NCBI GenBank assembly: GCA_002509325.1
Contig: DADO01000146.1
Location: 1-7,726, forward strand
Source: Methanosarcina sp. UBA402
GTDB lineage: Archaea; Halobacteriota; Methanosarcinia; Methanosarcinales; Methanosarcinaceae
Reading direction: 5' to 3'
Length of the DNA: 7,726 nt
Positions 5,408-7,726 of the stretch are shown piece after piece (positions within the stretch are counted from its first letter, which is position 1; every line of letters starts with the position of its first letter). The notes below the pieces were generated by a model. That model saw only the letters and a program-made list of their open reading frames with translations, made no database searches and was not told the DNA's origin. Made by a program: the position numbers and the translations under genes.

Positions 5408-7119
5408 GCCTGTTTCCTCCGGTATTGGGATTTTAAGACAAAAATCGCAGAAATAAACCCTATTCCTGCATAAAATCTCGGAAAAATAACCTGCGTTTCA
5501 AGCTGCTTATTCTTAAAAACTGCAAGTGTATTGTTAGTATTTTCGGTTTCAATTGTCTGGTTAACGGGTTCTCTTTCACCTCTGCGCCCGGAAGACTCAC
5601 TGACATCAGATCTGGAAGAAGTTCCGCTGACAACAATGACCTCCTTTCCGGTGTTATTTGCCCCATCTACTGCAGAAACAACTATTTTATTAGAGCCTGG
5701 AGCCACAGGCACCTCTGCACTCCAGCTTCCGTCAGAAAGCAGAGCTGTATGGCCATTCACATCTACTGTGAGGTTTTGGTTTGTGTCTTTAACTGTTCCA
5801 CTGACTGTAAGGTATCCCGAGCCTACGAGACTTCCATCTTTCGGAGATTCGATTTTAATCTCGGGAGGATTCATGTCAATAATTTTAACAAGCAAAGGAG
5901 TGTTCCAGTTATTTACTTCGCAGAGTTCTTTTTTCTTGTTCGTGTGGTCGACATATACTTTCAGAAACTGCTCTCCACCACTATTAGGTTTCCAGTTGAA
6001 ATCAATAGTTTTGCTTCTTCCGTTAGAAAGAGAAGAGACTGAAGCCGTTGATACAATTTTATCATCAGCATAAAGTGCCGCCTGAAAACCATATGCTGGA
6101 TCTTTCCCTATATTTTTAATAGTTGCTTTTATGGTATTATCTTCCCCGGCGTAAAGCACAGGCAGGTTAAGCTCGGAAACTATAAGATCAGAATCTCCTT
6201 CTTCTTCCGTACTCAAACACAGTGTGGTCAGCACTGGATGTAAATAATCTTCATCATCCCGTTGAAATTTAAGTTTGTTATTATCTTCTTCAAGAAAATC
6301 CAGCACATCAAAGAATTTTAAATCAAAATAATTTTTTGAATCCGCTATGTCGTTGTAATTTTCCCCATCAGCAAGCTGTTCGTCGTTAAAGTAAAGGGAA
6401 TCGCCAAGGCCAGGACTACTGCAGAGGTACACCACAGCAAGGTTTGCAGTCCTGTACTTATCCACATCAACCCTTCCCGAGAAATCTACATATGCTTCAT
6501 CGTGAGTCGACGCCATCTTTCCACTCCACCCTTCACCATGAAGGTTAACGTTTCCTTCCTCAACCCAGTACTTTACCTCCTGACTTTCTTTATCTTCATA
6601 TACTGCAACAAGAACTATCCCGTAGATTCTACCGTCAATTTCTCCTTCTGTTTTGGCTTCTACTTTTACAGGCCCGGTACTTAAGGTATCCAGGTCATAA
6701 GCCACCCAGTAGACTCCATGCCCTGTACAGTAAATAGCGGGATTCTGATCCTCATTGTCTCCTTTATCTGCTTTACCTTTTAGATCCAGGCTTTCGAAAT
6801 CCTTTCCATTAACAGTAAGATCTAGAGTTCCGGTTTTTTCTTCGTTTCCTCCCCATACCCCTACATATACCCTGGCCCATGTTACCGAATCTCCTGGAAT
6901 ATTGAACTCCTGTACATAAGGCGTTTGACCAAGCCCTTTGCCGCCATCAACATAAAGTCCTCCTTTTACTGTACCGGATTTGACTTCAACTAGCTCGTCT
7001 TTTTCAGGAACACCTTCAAAATTGTAAATTGCCAGACATGGAGAAACGTATATAAGAAAAATTAACGTCCATACAAAACATAGGAAATACCTTTTCAAGC
7101 TCCTGCAATTTGAAAACAT
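5404..7119 (-). CDS. membrane-anchored DUF3344-CARDB-Ig-like surface protein
   Basis: A 571-residue exported protein of unknown function and a close architectural paralogue of the first + strand gene. Numbering here is from the ATG at 7119. The signal peptide is residues 1-30 (KRY then a hydrophobic core, cleavage near CLA|IYNF). The DUF3344 domain is about 31-304: WARVYVGVWGG, YCTGHGVYWVAYD, DGRIYGIVL, GNVNLHGEGWSG, FFDVLDFL and DYLHPVL. CARDB is about 310-408 and ends VDHTNKKKELCEVNNW. A single Ig-like domain of the glucodextranase-B/Big type is about 417-497 (PPEIKIESPKDGS, LTVSGTVKD, GSNKIVVSAVDGANN). A Ser/Glu/Asn-rich linker follows (498-540), then a membrane helix around 548-562 with the basic tail KSQYRRKQA, giving a C-terminal anchor with the bulk of the protein outside. 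The frame extends three codons upstream to a GTG at 7128, but the ATG is preferred because GGTGA (7129-7125) then lies 5 bases before it. It is the first gene of a two-gene operon, overlapping the next by 4 bases. Confidence 0.9.
   Translation of the reverse strand: MFSNCRSLKRYFLCFVWTLIFLIYVSPCLAIYNFEGVPEKDELVEVKSGTVKGGLYVDGGKGLGQTPYVQEFNIPGDSVTWARVYVGVWGGNEEKTGTLDLTVNGKDFESLDLKGKADKGDNEDQNPAIYCTGHGVYWVAYDLDTLSTGPVKVEAKTEGEIDGRIYGIVLVAVYEDKESQEVKYWVEEGNVNLHGEGWSGKMASTHDEAYVDFSGRVDVDKYRTANLAVVYLCSSPGLGDSLYFNDEQLADGENYNDIADSKNYFDLKFFDVLDFLEEDNNKLKFQRDDEDYLHPVLTTLCLSTEEEGDSDLIVSELNLPVLYAGEDNTIKATIKNIGKDPAYGFQAALYADDKIVSTASVSSLSNGRSKTIDFNWKPNSGGEQFLKVYVDHTNKKKELCEVNNWNTPLLVKIIDMNPPEIKIESPKDGSLVGSGYLTVSGTVKDTNQNLTVDVNGHTALLSDGSWSAEVPVAPGSNKIVVSAVDGANNTGKEVIVVSGTSSRSDVSESSGRRGEREPVNQTIETENTNNTLAVFKNKQLETQVIFPRFYAGIGFISAIFVLKSQYRRKQA
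5416..5420 (-). promoter_or_regulatory. ribosome binding site inside the upstream gene
   Basis: On the - strand GGAGG lies 8 bases before the ATG at 5407, within the last codons of the upstream DUF3344 gene. Together with the ATGA overlap this fixes the start of the downstream protein and supports reinitiation by the same ribosomes. Confidence 0.75.
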
Positions 7120-7124
7120 ATTAT

Positions 7125-7129
7125 TCACC
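7125..7129 (-). promoter_or_regulatory. ribosome binding site that decides the ATG start at 7119
   Basis: On the - strand GGTGA lies 5 bases before the ATG at 7119 and matches the GGTGA part of GGAGGTGATC. The alternative GTG start at 7128 lies inside this site and has no good site of its own. Confidence 0.55.
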
Positions 7130-7383
7130 GGCTTTTTAATATCAGTTATTTTAGCTTCTGGAAACTTTTTGCGGTAGACGTAGGAGGATTATCAGACCTA
7201 TTCTATTTCAAGAGAGGGTTTTAAATGATGTGGATTATAACAAAAATTAACATTTTTCATACTTTATATACTATACATATATCAATTTTTCGAATTAGTA
7301 ACGTTTTAGTTTAGAAAAATAACACTAAAAATATCTTATTAATTAAAAAATAAAAGTTCTCAAAATTATTGAGGAAAAGACTA
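7130..7383. other. AT-rich intergenic region upstream of the - strand cluster
   Basis: This 254-base stretch separates the anchored DUF3344 gene from the insertion sequence remnant. I see no convincing gene. It holds a TATA-like box reading towards the - strand genes (7270-7263) and, near 7336-7347, TTATTAATTAAA, the same 12 bases as part of the direct repeat at 84-118. The part next to the gene (7140-7220) is less AT-rich and is probably its transcribed leader. Confidence 0.5.
7263..7270 (-). promoter_or_regulatory. candidate TATA box for the - strand cluster
   Basis: The - strand reads TATATAAA here, within the longer AT string GTATATAAAG. A start about 25 bases downstream would fall near 7240 and give a leader of about 120 bases before the ATG at 7119. 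No clear BRE purine run precedes it. Confidence 0.38.
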
Positions 7384-7412
7384 AATTGCTCTTTTGCCAA
7401 AATATAGTCAAC

Positions 7413-7646
7413 TCACGAATTCATTACACTTTTAATTTGTTCATCAAATATTTTCATCCAATTGTTAGCAAAAGATTTTGATTTAGCTAACTTCATATAC
7501 TCATTTTTAATCAAGTTTTTTAGTTGTGTAACTGATTCAATAAATTCTTTTAAAATTTCCTTCCTTAAACTCTTCCATATAAATTCAATTGGGTTTAGGT
7601 CGGGTGAGTATGGTGGCAGGAACACTAATGTTATATTCAATTCTTG
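7413..7646 (-). pseudogene. IS630-family transposase, C-terminal fragment
   Basis: An open stretch of 77 sense codons on the - strand carries the hallmark end of the DDE superfamily IS630/Tc1-mariner transposase: QELNITLVFLPPYSPDLNPI followed by EFIWKSLRKEI. The Glu of NPIE is the third catalytic acidic residue. A helical Lys-rich tail follows, then TGA at 7415-7413. Similarity already begins at QELN, upstream of the first possible start codon (TTG at 7640), and an in-frame TAA at 7649-7647 cuts the frame. No frame further upstream resembles the rest of the family (usually about 300-350 residues). It is therefore a 5'-truncated, dead gene rather than a small protein. Confidence 0.85.
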
Positions 7647-7663
7647 TTAGGAATTGTAGGGAA

Positions 7664-7715
7664 TGCTCTCTGTTTTGTGATGTTCATTTGACCGAATAAT
7701 ACAAAACAAAGAGCA
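7664..7715. repeat. 15-base inverted repeat with a 22-base loop
   Basis: TGCTCTCTGTTTTGT (7664-7678) and ACAAAACAAAGAGCA (7701-7715) are complementary at 14 of 15 positions. The right arm resembles the terminal sequence of the adjacent IS630 remnant, so the left arm is an opposed second copy of it. It may be an inward-facing pair of element ends (a tiny MITE-like unit between TA 7657-7658 and TA 7718-7719), or a hairpin protecting the transposase from outside transcription. Confidence 0.75.
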
Positions 7716-7726
7716 CTTATTTTTAT

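Larger units (their letters stand above)
7384..7717 (-). mobile_element. remnant of an IS630-family insertion sequence
   Basis: The segment carries the end of an IS630 transposase gene and matching end sequences. On the left, 30 bases after TA 7382-7383 and just outside the transposase stop codon, the + strand reads TGCTCTTTTG (7387-7396). On the right the - strand reads TGCTCTTTG from 7715 to 7707, also close to a TA (7718-7719). IS630 elements insert at TA, so these may be the two ends of one element with most of its interior deleted. The transposase N-terminal part and most catalytic residues are missing, so it cannot move by itself. The exact ends are estimated; the remnant may continue past the window edge. 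Confidence 0.6.

Noticed and set aside
5531..6073. A 180-codon open frame on the + strand
   Set aside because: It lies fully antisense to the DUF3344-CARDB-Ig-like gene, has no recognisable domain and no convincing ribosome site; the opposite frame has clear domain motifs.
7120..7128. GTG start at 7128 for the anchored DUF3344 protein
   Set aside because: The GTG sits inside the GGTGA site that serves the ATG at 7119; the extra residues (MNN) add nothing to the signal peptide. It cannot be fully excluded.
7225..7314. A 29-codon + strand frame preceded by GAGGG 6 bases upstream
   Set aside because: The product is Ile/Thr-rich as expected from random AT-rich DNA, and it overlaps the candidate promoter of the - strand cluster. 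The ribosome site match is short enough to be chance.
7462..7650. A 62-codon + strand frame over the transposase fragment
   Set aside because: It is antisense to the IS630 transposase motif PPYSPDLNPIE, which is unmistakable on the - strand.
1..7726. CRISPR array, tRNA or rRNA genes
   Set aside because: No regularly spaced repeats of CRISPR size, no tRNA cloverleaf with a GTTCGA-type arm, and no conserved rRNA strings were seen on either strand.

Overview
The window looks like a chromosomal stretch of a methanogenic archaeon of the Methanosarcina type. This is inferred from the DUF3344/CARDB surface proteins, GGAGGTGATC-like ribosome binding sites, very AT-rich intergenic regions around moderate-GC genes, archaeal TATA-like boxes, and secreted proteins rich in N-glycosylation sequons. 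I could not run a taxonomic search.

The layout is two convergent gene clusters. On the + strand, after a possible C-terminal tail of an upstream gene (3-53) and about 270 bases of AT-rich leader, lie three genes. They are a large secreted DUF3344 protein with two CARDB domains (325-2109), a short secreted DUF3344 protein overlapping it by 32 bases (2078-3064), and an orphan MacB/LolD-type ABC ATPase 23 bases further on (3088-3762). On the - strand, reading towards them, are a membrane-anchored DUF3344-CARDB-Ig-like protein (7119 to 5404) and a secreted multi-domain protein (5407 to 3818). These last two are joined by a 4-base ATGA start/stop overlap. The ends of the two clusters are separated by only 55 bases.

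The first gene of each cluster is clearly a paralogue of the other over about 300 residues (shared WAR-Y-GVWGG, YCTGHGVYWVAYD, GNVNLHG-GWSG and DYLHPVL motifs). The region is therefore probably one cell-surface locus whose five products act outside the cell, except the ATPase, which would sit at the inner face of the membrane and power an export or surface-remodelling step. No permease partner is visible for it. The actual function of DUF3344 proteins is not known to me.

The right end (about 7384-7726) holds the decayed end of an IS630-family insertion sequence: the last 78 codons of its DDE transposase, a candidate terminal repeat just past the stop codon, and a strong hairpin built from two opposed copies of a similar terminal sequence. 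The most unusual signals are a 48-codon hydrophobic, lipobox-containing insertion in the second CARDB domain of the first gene, an EF-hand-like calcium loop present in only one of the two paralogues, and the orphan ATPase embedded in a surface-protein operon.
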